Shown here in pieces: positions 9,432 through 16,842 of a DNA stretch of 64,000 nt. Within the stretch, counting starts at the first letter, position 1. Each line of letters opens with the position of its first letter. The notes beneath the pieces are model-generated. The model saw nothing but the letters and a program-made list of their open reading frames with translations. It was not told where the DNA came from and did no database searches. The translations under genes and the position numbers were made by a program. The DNA is from Longimonas halophila (GTDB taxonomy: Bacteria > Bacteroidota > Rhodothermia > Rhodothermales > Salinibacteraceae): positions 310,001 to 374,000 of the forward strand of contig NZ_PDEP01000001.1 in NCBI RefSeq assembly GCF_002554705.1, given 5' to 3'.

Positions 9432-10421
9432 ATGCCCACAAGCAAACCCGCTCACGAGCAGTTGGAGCACCTGCTGCGCACCGGCCATGTGCTCACCACC
9501 CGCGAGGCCGCCGACCGGCTCAACGTGTCCACGCGCACCATTTTGCGTGCGGCTAAGAAACTGGAAGGTAGGGGACTTCCGGTCGAGACCACACACGTTG
9601 GCAACATGAACCAGTACGCGCTGTCCGAGGCCGAGCGCTACCCCGAGAGCGGAGATCGCTACACTGAAAACCAGCTCCTGGCGCTGATCGTGGCCATTGA
9701 AGCCGGGCGCTCACTGCTGCGTCCCACGCCGCTGACCGCCCCCTTAAAGGCGGTCTACGACGACCTGATGACCCGCATTCCCGAGCAGAACGTGTTTACG
9801 CTGGACCCCAACGAGGAATCGTCGCGCTGGTACTTCCAAGAAGCGCGATCCGTCCCCATCGACCCCGACATCTTTGAGACAGTGCGTCAGGCCATCCACG
9901 AGCAGCGCACCATCAGCATCGACTACATGAACGCCAGCCGGCAAACCCGAAACAAAGGGCGCGTGATTGATCCACTCGTCATCGGCACCCAGAACGGCGC
10001 CTGGCTCTGCGTGGCCTACTGCCACATGCGCGAGGACATCCGCGACTTCAACCTGGTGGATATCCAGTCCATTGAGGTGCACGACACCCATTTTGAGCCG
10101 CCCGAAGACTTCGATCCGATCCTGCATTTCGACAAGCGCTTTGGCGCCACCACGGGCGAAAGTTATCTCGTACGCATCCGCGTTGCGCCGGAGGTGGCGG
10201 GCTACTTTCGGCGCAAAAAATACCACCCCACGCAGCAGGTCGATCATGAAGGCAGCGACGGCCACCTCATCGTCTCGTACGATGTGGAGGGGCTCAAAGA
10301 TATGCATTCGTGGATTCGCTCGTGGGGCCCCGCGGTCACGGTGTTGGAGCCCGAGAAGCTCGCCCAGCAGATTCAGGAGGATGCAGAGGCCGTGGCCGCC
10401 CAGTATGCGTCGCAAGCGTGA
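9432..10421 (+). CDS. WYL-domain transcriptional regulator of the CRISPR island
   Basis: This 329-residue protein starts at ATG 9432 (MPTSKPAHEQ). Residues about 10-60 form a DeoR-type winged helix (TREAADRLNVSTRTILRAAKKLEG). The middle holds a WYL sensor domain (RTISIDYMNASRQTRNKGRVIDPLVI, with AWLCVAYCHMREDIRDFNL). The C-terminal WCX part reaches IRSWGPAVTVLEPEKLAQQI. WYL proteins bind nucleic acids or nucleotides and often control CRISPR-Cas, BREX and other defence loci. It lies between array 1 with its elements and the cas operon, with a palindrome 62 bases upstream. Control of the cas genes is inferred from position. Confidence 0.88.
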   Translation: MPTSKPAHEQLEHLLRTGHVLTTREAADRLNVSTRTILRAAKKLEGRGLPVETTHVGNMNQYALSEAERYPESGDRYTENQLLALIVAIEAGRSLLRPTPLTAPLKAVYDDLMTRIPEQNVFTLDPNEESSRWYFQEARSVPIDPDIFETVRQAIHEQRTISIDYMNASRQTRNKGRVIDPLVIGTQNGAWLCVAYCHMREDIRDFNLVDIQSIEVHDTHFEPPEDFDPILHFDKRFGATTGESYLVRIRVAPEVAGYFRRKKYHPTQQVDHEGSDGHLIVSYDVEGLKDMHSWIRSWGPAVTVLEPEKLAQQIQEDAEAVAAQYASQA

Positions 10422-10535
10422 CAGATCGCGGCAGAGCGGTGGACGCATTGTTCCGGACGCGAAATGTCGCGGATCGAACGAGCGGTTTATACCTTCGCGA
10501 TGCGTTCATGCCTGTTCGCTTCGCCCCGCATCACC

Positions 10536-10868
10536 ATGCCAAATCCGTCGTCGTGTCGCTCCGCCCACGCCATCCACCTGCGCCTGCGCACCGCTGTAGG
10601 GGCCCCCGCTGTGCCATGGATTGAGCCGCCGCTCTGCCTGCGCCGCCCCGACGGCACCCTCGAACTGCTGGGCCAGAGTGCAGCCCTGCTTCCCACCGTC
10701 CGCTTCGTGCTCAGCTACGGACGCTATGCCACGCTGCTTGGCTCGCCCGTCCTGCAGCGTGCGGTTGTGGAGGAGGCGCGGCGTATACTAAAACAGCATG
10801 ATCAGGGCACAAACAAAAATGCCCGCTGCAACTGCTGCGGGCATGCGATACCTATGAGGTCCGATTAA
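10536..10868 (+). pseudogene. Remnant of a second WYL protein (C-terminal WCX part)
   Basis: The frame from ATG 10536 encodes IHLRLRTAVGAPAVPWIEPP and LLPTVRFVLSYGRYATLLGS, followed by LQRAVVEEARRILKQHDQ. This resembles the C-terminal WCX domain of WYL regulators, without the HTH or WYL core. The last ~20 codons (KNARCNCCGHAIPMRSD) run through a transcription terminator and part of a degenerate CRISPR repeat on the other strand, so that tail is probably not real protein. It is best read as a fragment of a lost paralogue of the intact regulator just upstream. A short functional WCX-only protein cannot be excluded. Confidence 0.5.
10811..10844 (-). terminator. Intrinsic terminator of the mini-CRISPR RNA
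   Basis: On the minus strand, ATGCCCGC (10844-10837) pairs with GCGGGCAT (10826-10819) and is followed by TTTTTGTTT. This is a textbook intrinsic terminator for leftward transcription, placed directly after the second degenerate repeat. Confidence 0.75.
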
Positions 10869-10930
10869 GCGTCAGGATTCCTATTGGCCTGCAGAACCAT
10901 ATTTCAATGCCTTGAGCGGTCCGATTAATA
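10819..10930 (-). ncRNA. CreR/CreA-like mini-CRISPR guide RNA
   Basis: On the minus strand, a degenerate repeat (10930-10901) keeps TTAATCG, ACC and the exact 3' end GGCATTGAAAT of the array repeat. It therefore retains a full I-B crRNA 5' handle (ATTGAAAT). It is followed by a 29-nt spacer (10900-10872) and a second, more decayed repeat (10871-10842, about 19 of 30 bases like the array repeat). A terminator follows at once. The 18 spacer bases nearest the handle match the site at 11064-11081 with one mismatch, at position 12. Type I effectors leave every sixth guide base unpaired, so the pairing is functionally near-perfect but short. Known guides of this kind (CreR, CreA) direct Cascade to repress a cas or toxin promoter without cleavage. 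The structure is seen; the regulatory role is inferred. Confidence 0.75.
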
Positions 10931-11063
10931 GATCCCGACGTTACAACGTAGGTCTAAAACTGTCATACTGTTCCCCGTTGGACTTTTCTTTCAGACTCGA
11001 TCTTGTGTTCTTCGGAACACCTTTAAGCTTCGCCGGTGGCTGAAACCAGGATATTCCAAAAGC
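10931..11063. promoter_or_regulatory. Divergent promoter region of guide RNA and cas operon
   Basis: This AT-richer stretch lies between the leftward mini-CRISPR RNA and the rightward cas operon, so both promoters should be in it. A small inverted repeat (ACGTT-AC-AACGT, 10938-10949) lies close to the expected start of the guide RNA. I do not assign -33/-7 boxes, because no match to the Bacteroidota consensus is convincing. Confidence 0.45.
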
Positions 11064-11081
11064 ATTGGCATGCAGAACCAT
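11064..11081. promoter_or_regulatory. Predicted target site of the mini-CRISPR guide
   Basis: ATTGGCATGCAGAACCAT here equals the plus-strand sequence at 10883-10900 except for one base (A here, C there). The mismatch is guide position 12. Read on the minus strand, the protospacer is preceded by CCG where the PAM should be, not by the repeat end. It ends 7 bases before the ATG of the first gene of the operon, a place where a bound Cascade would block transcription or its initiation. Binding is inferred. Confidence 0.7.
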
Positions 11082-11088
11082 CGGTGTT

Positions 11089-11370
11089 ATGAGAGAAAAT
11101 AATCGCTATCGTAGAATCGTGAGCCTTATCATGACCGGAGAAGGAGAAAGGCTACGTGCGCTTGCATCCGATCAAAGCGGCTGTGCTATCAGCCACGTTC
11201 TTTGCCATTTAAAACGGAGAAGCCATGTCGCATTTGTGGACTCTGGGGATGTAAAGAATGTCGTGCTCACGGACAAAGGCTGGACGTACTGGAAGGCCAG
11301 TTCTGATACTGACCTACCCCCTAATCAACATACGCTCACAAAAAAAACATCCCTATGCGTCTCAATCTGA
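11089..11370 (+). CDS. Small winged-helix-like protein, first gene of cas operon
   Basis: The 93-residue frame from ATG 11089 (MRENNRYRRIVSLIMTGEGE) has a helix pattern followed by FVDSGDVKNVVLTDKGWTYW, which looks like the wing and last helix of a small winged-helix protein. I do not recognise a family. It overlaps the start of cas6 by 16 bases, which suggests translational coupling. The predicted guide-RNA target lies 7 bases upstream of its start. Codon use differs from its neighbours: AGA is the second codon, and further AGA and AGG codons occur early, in an otherwise GC-rich genome. It may be a regulator of the operon, or a translated part of a CreT-like toxin element. Both are speculative. 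Confidence 0.55.
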   Translation: MRENNRYRRIVSLIMTGEGERLRALASDQSGCAISHVLCHLKRRSHVAFVDSGDVKNVVLTDKGWTYWKASSDTDLPPNQHTLTKKTSLCVSI

Positions 11371-12023
11371 CACTCACCCCGTCCACCGAACCTGTCCCTT
11401 ACGACCATCTGCACCAGCTCACCGGGGCGCTCCACAAGTGGATCGGCCCCGACAACAACCTGCACGACGGCCTGAGTCTCTACAGCTTCGGCTGGCTCAA
11501 GCGGAGCACGGGCACGAAAGACGGCCTGCTCTTTCCAAAAGGAGCCGACTGGCGCGTCAGTTTCTACCAGTCCGAAGCCGCCAAAGCCTGCATGGATGGG
11601 ATGCTCACCGATCCGACGGTGGCCTATGGGATGCGCGTAGCCGAAGCCAAAGAGCAGCGCGCGCCGTCGTTTTCCGCACCCCACACGTTTAAGGTGGACA
11701 GTCCCGTGCTGGCGCGCCAGACCCGCGAGGACGGCAGCCGCGCCCACCTCACGTGGGACGACCCGGACGCCGACGCCGCCCTCACGCGCACGCTGCGCAC
11801 CAAGCTCTCCGCTTCGGGTATCGACGTGGACCCGAGCGCGGTGCACGTGCAGTTCGACCGCAGCTACGCGCATCCAAAGACGAAGCTCGTGCGCATCAAA
11901 CAGACCCAGCACCGCGCCAGCATGTGTCCGGTCATCATCGACGGCCCGCCCGAGGCCCTTCGGTTCGCCTGGCTCGTGGGCATCGGCGACCTGACGGGGA
12001 GCGGGTTTGGGGCGCTGCAATGA
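11355..12023 (+). CDS. cas6: Cas6 pre-crRNA endoribonuclease
   Basis: This 222-residue Cas6 cleaves the repeat in array transcripts, leaving an 8-nt 5' handle, and usually stays in the effector complex. The N-terminus shows the ferredoxin-like start MRLNLTLTPSTE and YDHLHQLTGALHKWIG, where the catalytic histidine usually lies. The C-terminus has the glycine-rich loop GIGDLTGSGFGALQ that defines the family. The start is ATG 11355, inside the end of the small upstream gene. A RAYT gene follows 25 bases later. The only other repeat-processing candidates are absent, so it should also process the degenerate mini-CRISPR at 10819-10930. Confidence 0.93.
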   Translation: MRLNLTLTPSTEPVPYDHLHQLTGALHKWIGPDNNLHDGLSLYSFGWLKRSTGTKDGLLFPKGADWRVSFYQSEAAKACMDGMLTDPTVAYGMRVAEAKEQRAPSFSAPHTFKVDSPVLARQTREDGSRAHLTWDDPDADAALTRTLRTKLSASGIDVDPSAVHVQFDRSYAHPKTKLVRIKQTQHRASMCPVIIDGPPEALRFAWLVGIGDLTGSGFGALQ

Positions 12024-12048
12024 AACACACAGTATAACCTCAGGGACC

Positions 12049-12657
12049 ATGCCGCCCGATTACGACCGATACCAAACGCATCACCGGTCGCGCCGCCATC
12101 CCGACTGGGATTACACGCAGCCCGCCGCGTACTTCGTGACGATCTGCGCCCATGACCGGATGCATCTGTTCGGGCGTGTTGTCGACGGCCAGATGCGCTG
12201 CAACGCCTTCGGGCGCGTGGCCGCCGAAGAGTGGCACCGCTCCGAAGCAATCCGCGACGAGGTCCACCTGGACGCCTTCGTGGTGATGCCCAACCACATC
12301 CACGGCATTGTGGTGATCGCCCCGCCGGATGCCGACGCACCGACCGACCCTCAGGGGTATGCGGTGCCCCCCGTAGACGCCCCGACGCCCCCCGATCCAG
12401 ACGTAACGTCGTCCGGCCGGACGACGTTACCCTGCGGCCCGCAACGCCGCTCCCTCGGGTCATGCATCGCCGGGTACAAGGCCGCCGTCACCCGCCGCAT
12501 CAACCAGATGCGCGAGACGCCGGGCGCGCCGGTCTGGCAGCGCAACTACCACGACCACATCATCCGCACCGCAGGCGCCTGGCACCGCATCCGCCGGTAC
12601 ATCCAGACCAACCCCACACGGTGGGACGACGACACGTTTTATTCAACAGACACATAA
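12049..12657 (+). CDS. REP-associated tyrosine transposase (RAYT), Y1/HUH family
   Basis: This 202-residue member of the IS200/IS605-like RAYT family is thought to nick and mobilise REP hairpins in single-stranded DNA. The metal-binding HUH motif is in VMPNHIHGIVVI and the catalytic tyrosine in RIRRYIQTNP. The start HRSRRHPDWDYTQPAAYFVT and RNYHDHIIR are also typical. Translation begins at ATG 12049, and its stop is 4 bases before cas5, so it is embedded in the cas operon and must be co-transcribed. The variable linker between the HUH part and the C-terminal helices (about residues 85-145) contains a 28-bp perfect DNA palindrome (12403-12430). It is either a passenger that landed in the operon or a domesticated gene. 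It looks intact. Confidence 0.88.
   Translation: MPPDYDRYQTHHRSRRHPDWDYTQPAAYFVTICAHDRMHLFGRVVDGQMRCNAFGRVAAEEWHRSEAIRDEVHLDAFVVMPNHIHGIVVIAPPDADAPTDPQGYAVPPVDAPTPPDPDVTSSGRTTLPCGPQRRSLGSCIAGYKAAVTRRINQMRETPGAPVWQRNYHDHIIRTAGAWHRIRRYIQTNPTRWDDDTFYSTDT
12403..12430. repeat. 28-bp perfect palindrome inside the RAYT gene
   Basis: The half-site GTAACGTCGTCCGG is followed by its exact reverse complement. It encodes part of VTSSGRTTLPCG in the disordered linker. It shares the pattern TAACGTCG-n-CCGG with the palindrome at 9342-9369. GTAACGTC also begins the ~220 bp elements. It is a plausible recognition site of the RAYT itself. Confidence 0.65.
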
Positions 12658-12661
12658 ACAG

Positions 12662-13240
12662 ATGGATAACCAGATGCACATTGTCACCTACACCGGTCCA
12701 TTTGGATTCATCAAACCATGGACGGCTGTTCGCGATGAGCAGACGTACAGCCAGCAGTTCCTCACGCCGAGCATCGTAGAAGGCATGCGTCAGAAGCTGG
12801 AGGTAAGCGCCATTCTGCGCCATTGTCTCACACACAAGGGATTCAGCATCCAGCAGGAAACCACACAATCGCGTGGCTACAAGCAGAAGACGGTTAAGAA
12901 GTACAATACCGTCGAGTACCAGCGGGATACATCGATTATTGAGCGGGGCGTCATGCTTTCGCCTCGTCTCCATCTTGCATTCCCAACAGTGGAGGATGCC
13001 CAGAAAGCACACAGCGAGCATCTCTGTCTGTGCCGAAATGAGGATGTGGTGTACCCGTCGGGTGCGATTCAAGCGCTATCAGAAGATCAATTTGATGCGC
13101 TCACTGGGTTTGAGTTGCTGTTTGAGGACAGCGATGATGCCTTTCTTGTCGGCTACAACCGCTTTGAAGATGGGGCTCCTATGTACGGACGGCTCAGTGT
13201 GACGGGCAATCCAGTCGAGCAGTCGCCCGTGGCGGCGTGA
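12662..13240 (+). CDS. cas5: Cas5-like effector subunit (divergent)
   Basis: The protein has 192 residues (188 from an in-frame ATG at 12674, MHIVTYTGP). Its start, TYTGPFGFIKPWTAVRDEQT followed by YSQQFLTPSIVEGM, fits the Cas5 pattern: a strand, GP, aromatic/basic residues, then a proline-containing turn before a helix. The middle part VMLSPRLHLAFPTVEDAQKA can be the second strand-helix unit. Cas5 caps the crRNA 5' handle in type I complexes. The assignment rests on this pattern, on its size, on its place between cas6 and cas3, and on the lack of another cas5 candidate. Similarity is weak, so another cas accessory role is possible. Confidence 0.62.
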   Translation: MDNQMHIVTYTGPFGFIKPWTAVRDEQTYSQQFLTPSIVEGMRQKLEVSAILRHCLTHKGFSIQQETTQSRGYKQKTVKKYNTVEYQRDTSIIERGVMLSPRLHLAFPTVEDAQKAHSEHLCLCRNEDVVYPSGAIQALSEDQFDALTGFELLFEDSDDAFLVGYNRFEDGAPMYGRLSVTGNPVEQSPVAA

Positions 13241-13289
13241 CATTATCCAGTTCATCCCCTATCTCAAACACCTGAAATTAGCTGCTATC

Positions 13290-15443
13290 ATGACGCTACT
13301 TGCAAAAAGCGAAGACCAGGGTGGCCTCACGATTAAGGAGCACACACAGCATGTTGTCACGGCTGTCGTGCATGCAGCAGAGCAGTTGGGCATGGACGTA
13401 GACCAGGCCCGCCGGGCAGCCGTGTTACACGACCTGGGTAAAGGCCATCCGTTTTTTCAGCAGATGGTTAGGAATGAGCTATCCGAAGAAGACTGGATTC
13501 GGGAAGAGCCACACCGTCACGAAATCTCATCGCTTCTCTTCTTGCCGTTGCGTCCGAAGCATGAGTGGCCTGCGCTTATCGACTTTGTGGCCGCTCACCA
13601 CAAATCTATCAAGAAAGACCGAAGCAGTCGCGGTCTAATCGACTTATGCCGCGAGTTTGGCTCGGATGCTGTCTTTGCACGCCACAACGAGGAGTGGTCC
13701 ACCTGGGGGCCTGCAGCTATGCAGGTGGCGGCCTCGTTTGGGTGGGAGGTGCAGCCCATCTCCGAGGCAGAGCGCCGCACGGCCTTCGATGCAGCATTGC
13801 ACCACTGCCGCCAAAATCCTGACGGCTGGTCGCGATTTCGGGGGCTCTTGATGACTGCCGACCACTTCGCATCTAATTACACCCACGCGACCCAAGATAA
13901 AGCAGAACAGCTCTATCAGGCGCCCAACCTGGAGGGCTACCGGCATGGCCATGCGCCGTACACCGCTTCCGATCTGTATCCGCTCTCACAGATCGACACG
14001 GACGACCCGCGTCCGCATACGCTTGTCGTTGCTCCTACCGGTGCAGGAAAGACCAACTTTCTGCTTGCACGCTGCCAGGGACGTGTGTTCTACACGCTCC
14101 CCTTTCAGGCCTCAATCAACGCCATGTATGAGCGTATCCACACCGATCTCCATGAGCACTTCGACGTGCCTGCCGATGTGCGGCGTCTGCACGCTACCTC
14201 ACGTATCGAAATGGACAACGAGTGGACTGAGGATGCCGACTTGCAGCGTCACCCTGGAGCCAGCGTCAAGGTCATGACGCCGTATCAACTGGCCTCGATT
14301 GTGTTTGGCACAGCAGGATACGAGGCGATGGCGCTGGACCTGCGGGGCAATGACGTAATTCTCGACGAGGTGCACACCTACGACGGCGTAGCCCGCTCGA
14401 TGGTGCTGCAAATTGTTCGCATGCTTGTTGAACTGGGATGCCGGGTACATATCGGAACAGCAACAATCCCAACCGCTCTGGCTGATGCTTTAGTGGAGGT
14501 GTTGGGCGGCGCTGAACAGGTTGACGAAGTGCGGCTGCCACACAAAACCCTTGACACGTTCAACCGGCATCGCATCCACAAAATACAGGGTCAAGATGCC
14601 ATGTGGGATACGTTGCATCAGTTGCTTTCTGATGGGCAACGCGTTCTCATGGTGAGCAACCAGGTGCAGACAGCGCAAGACCGATACAAGCAGGTGGAAG
14701 CGATGGATGTGCCGTCGATGCTCATTCACAGCCGGTACAAACGGAAAGAACGGGCCGAACTGGAGTCGCAGATTAAGCGCTTCGAAGAAATGGGTGGCCC
14801 GTGTGTCGTGTCAGCCACGCAGGTTGTGGAAGTGAGTCTGGACATCTCGTTCGATGCGATGATTACCGACGCTGCCCCGCTGGATGCGCTCGTACAACGC
14901 TTCGGACGCGTCAACCGTCGGCGCTCTGCCGAGACGATTGGCACCTACAAGCCCATTTACATCGTGGCTCCGCCCAATGATGACAATGCTGTGCTGCCCT
15001 ACGACGCAGACGTTGTACGGCAGAGCTTTAGCGTGCTTCCTGATGGAAATGTACTTCCAGAAGCTGAAGTGCAAACGCTCATCGATGCGGTGTACCCTGA
15101 AATCGAGGTCCCTGAGCTTGCGACGCACTTTATCTGGAACGGCGATTCGTACCGCATCCAGAAACTTCAACACCGTCCGAAGTCTGTGCTGCTGGATGCG
15201 CTAAACATCAATTCAGCCGTGTGCATCCTCCGGTCTGAAGTCGAGACCTACGCCAATGCACGCTGGGCTGAGCGTCAGCTTATGCACATTCCCGTGCCTG
15301 TAAGTTTCAAGCGATTCGACTGGCCTACGCTTAAATTTGGAAGTTACCCGATGTGCGCGCTAGATTCCTGGTACAACCCGGGGGGGCGCCCGGTTGGCCT
15401 GACGACGAGTGCTGAAGACAATGCCACGTCTAACTTTATCTAA
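13290..15443 (+). CDS. cas3: Cas3 nuclease-helicase
   Basis: Cas3 is recruited by target-bound Cascade and unwinds and degrades the DNA. At 717 residues it has both parts in the usual order. The N-terminal HD nuclease has VLHDLGKGHPFF (His47-Asp48) and DFVAAHHKS. The superfamily 2 helicase has PTGAGKTNF (near 251), LDEVHTYD (near 359), GTATIP and QRFGRVNRR. All key motifs are intact, so it should be active. The start is ATG 13290, 49 bases after cas5. Its place in the middle of the operon, between cas5-like and cas8-like genes, is unusual for I-B loci, where cas3 normally follows cas5. Confidence 0.95.
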   Translation: MTLLAKSEDQGGLTIKEHTQHVVTAVVHAAEQLGMDVDQARRAAVLHDLGKGHPFFQQMVRNELSEEDWIREEPHRHEISSLLFLPLRPKHEWPALIDFVAAHHKSIKKDRSSRGLIDLCREFGSDAVFARHNEEWSTWGPAAMQVAASFGWEVQPISEAERRTAFDAALHHCRQNPDGWSRFRGLLMTADHFASNYTHATQDKAEQLYQAPNLEGYRHGHAPYTASDLYPLSQIDTDDPRPHTLVVAPTGAGKTNFLLARCQGRVFYTLPFQASINAMYERIHTDLHEHFDVPADVRRLHATSRIEMDNEWTEDADLQRHPGASVKVMTPYQLASIVFGTAGYEAMALDLRGNDVILDEVHTYDGVARSMVLQIVRMLVELGCRVHIGTATIPTALADALVEVLGGAEQVDEVRLPHKTLDTFNRHRIHKIQGQDAMWDTLHQLLSDGQRVLMVSNQVQTAQDRYKQVEAMDVPSMLIHSRYKRKERAELESQIKRFEEMGGPCVVSATQVVEVSLDISFDAMITDAAPLDALVQRFGRVNRRRSAETIGTYKPIYIVAPPNDDNAVLPYDADVVRQSFSVLPDGNVLPEAEVQTLIDAVYPEIEVPELATHFIWNGDSYRIQKLQHRPKSVLLDALNINSAVCILRSEVETYANARWAERQLMHIPVPVSFKRFDWPTLKFGSYPMCALDSWYNPGGRPVGLTTSAEDNATSNFI

Positions 15444-15489
15444 ATCAACTGCTTGCGAGTCAACTACCTTACTCTAACAGCTTCTTTTT

Positions 15490-16788
15490 ATGTACACCGC
15501 CTACATCGGACGCCGCATCATTGACCTGTATAACGAGCACCGCCGCGACGGGCCGGCGCTCTCGCCGCACGACTTCTTCGACGAAGTAGTCTTTCCCGTA
15601 GCATTTGACGACGAACGCTACCTGTTCTGGCCAAATAACTCGCCCTTTGCCCAGCCTACGTATTCTGGCAAGCGTGATGATCCCGACGTTCGTCAACGGG
15701 CCCTTGCCGATACCTATGAGAAGGTTGCAGCTATTGACGAGCCCCTTGGACATCTATTTATGGGCGGAATGGCCAGCGGTGTGCTGGAAACGACGTCTGG
15801 ACAAGTGAGCACGGTGGGCGCGTCGGCAAACCCCGATGAAGCATACTGCTCGTGGGTGGGTGCTATGGCGGGCATCGGGCTGAAAGGCGGGCTTTCGATG
15901 CTCGTTGATCACGACGACGTATTGCTGGCACTGCTTGACGGGTGGTTTGCCTATCGCTCGTATCTGGACCAAACGCCTGGCCTGAAGGGCAACCAGGTGG
16001 AGACCTGGAACGGACACTGGATCTGTCACCGATTTGGGTACGACTATCGCGAAAACGATCCGTTGCGTGATCTTAAGCCCCGCACAACCAAGTCAACGGG
16101 AATCAAGACGCAGAAGTGGGCCAGCGTGCTTTTTAACTTAGCGCGGGCGTTGCCTGGTGAAACGCCAACGGTGTATCTCTACTCGCTTGGTCAGATGAAT
16201 ACCACAGTGGGATTTCGGCAGCTTCATCTTCCAGATGTACAACGTCTTGCACAGCTTCACGAAAAGCTGTTTGGCGACGTGGAGGGCGTCAGTTCGCGGA
16301 GTCTGGCCGACATGTACGATACGCAGTACAGCATCTACGCGGCGTGTCAGCAAGGCACCATTGGCATGCGGGCACTGCAACCCGACAAACTGCGCGACTA
16401 CATGCCCGGTGGCAGGAAAGACAAGATGCCCACGCCTACACGCAGCCCTAACAAGCAAAATCGCTATCGTATCTTTCAAACATGGATTGTTGCCATGCTC
16501 AACAATGAAGAACTGATCGACCTTACAGAATCCACAGCCCAGGCGCTCAAGGCGCACGCAGAATCGGGGGAGGATACATACACCACTGAAAAGCGTCGCG
16601 CTGAGGAAGTCCTAAAAGCAGGGCACCGACGCGAGTTTCTCGATGCTTTGACAGCGGTGCTAAAGGAAGACGACTCGCATGCCGAGCATTTCAACAAGCT
16701 GGCAGATACCATTGTCAAAATGCCCGCTTCCGACTTTCCTCTGTTTGCAACACTGCTTCGGCTCAAGTACACCGTGTTCAGCAAGTAG
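15490..16788 (+). CDS. Probable Cas8-type large subunit (divergent, 432 residues)
   Basis: It starts MYTAYIGRRIIDLYNEHRRD; a segment near residues 100-160 has LGHLFMGGMASGVLETTSGQ and SWVGAMAGIGLKGG. The C-terminal third is strongly helical and charged (ESTAQALKAHAESGEDTYTT through AEHFNKLADTIVKMP), which could be the Cas11-like helical bundle fused to many Cas8 proteins. I do not recognise a described Cas8 subfamily. The call comes from context: cas6, cas5, cas3 and cas7 are accounted for, and a type I complex needs a large subunit for PAM recognition. It is shorter than many Cas8b proteins and shows no clear zinc-finger cysteines. It lies 46 bases after cas3 and 54 bases before cas7. Confidence 0.55.
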   Translation: MYTAYIGRRIIDLYNEHRRDGPALSPHDFFDEVVFPVAFDDERYLFWPNNSPFAQPTYSGKRDDPDVRQRALADTYEKVAAIDEPLGHLFMGGMASGVLETTSGQVSTVGASANPDEAYCSWVGAMAGIGLKGGLSMLVDHDDVLLALLDGWFAYRSYLDQTPGLKGNQVETWNGHWICHRFGYDYRENDPLRDLKPRTTKSTGIKTQKWASVLFNLARALPGETPTVYLYSLGQMNTTVGFRQLHLPDVQRLAQLHEKLFGDVEGVSSRSLADMYDTQYSIYAACQQGTIGMRALQPDKLRDYMPGGRKDKMPTPTRSPNKQNRYRIFQTWIVAMLNNEELIDLTESTAQALKAHAESGEDTYTTEKRRAEEVLKAGHRREFLDALTAVLKEDDSHAEHFNKLADTIVKMPASDFPLFATLLRLKYTVFSK

Positions 16789-16842
16789 TTAAGCATGGTT
16801 TTACACTCATCGATACACGCACACGCAAATAAACAGACACCC

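Noticed and set aside
10819..10868. C-terminal tail of the WCX-like frame as real protein
   Set aside because: The codons coincide with a terminator hairpin and a degenerate CRISPR repeat of the opposite strand.
12662..13240. The gene after the RAYT as a RAYT accessory gene
   Set aside because: Its start pattern fits Cas5 better and a cas5 is otherwise missing, though similarity is weak.
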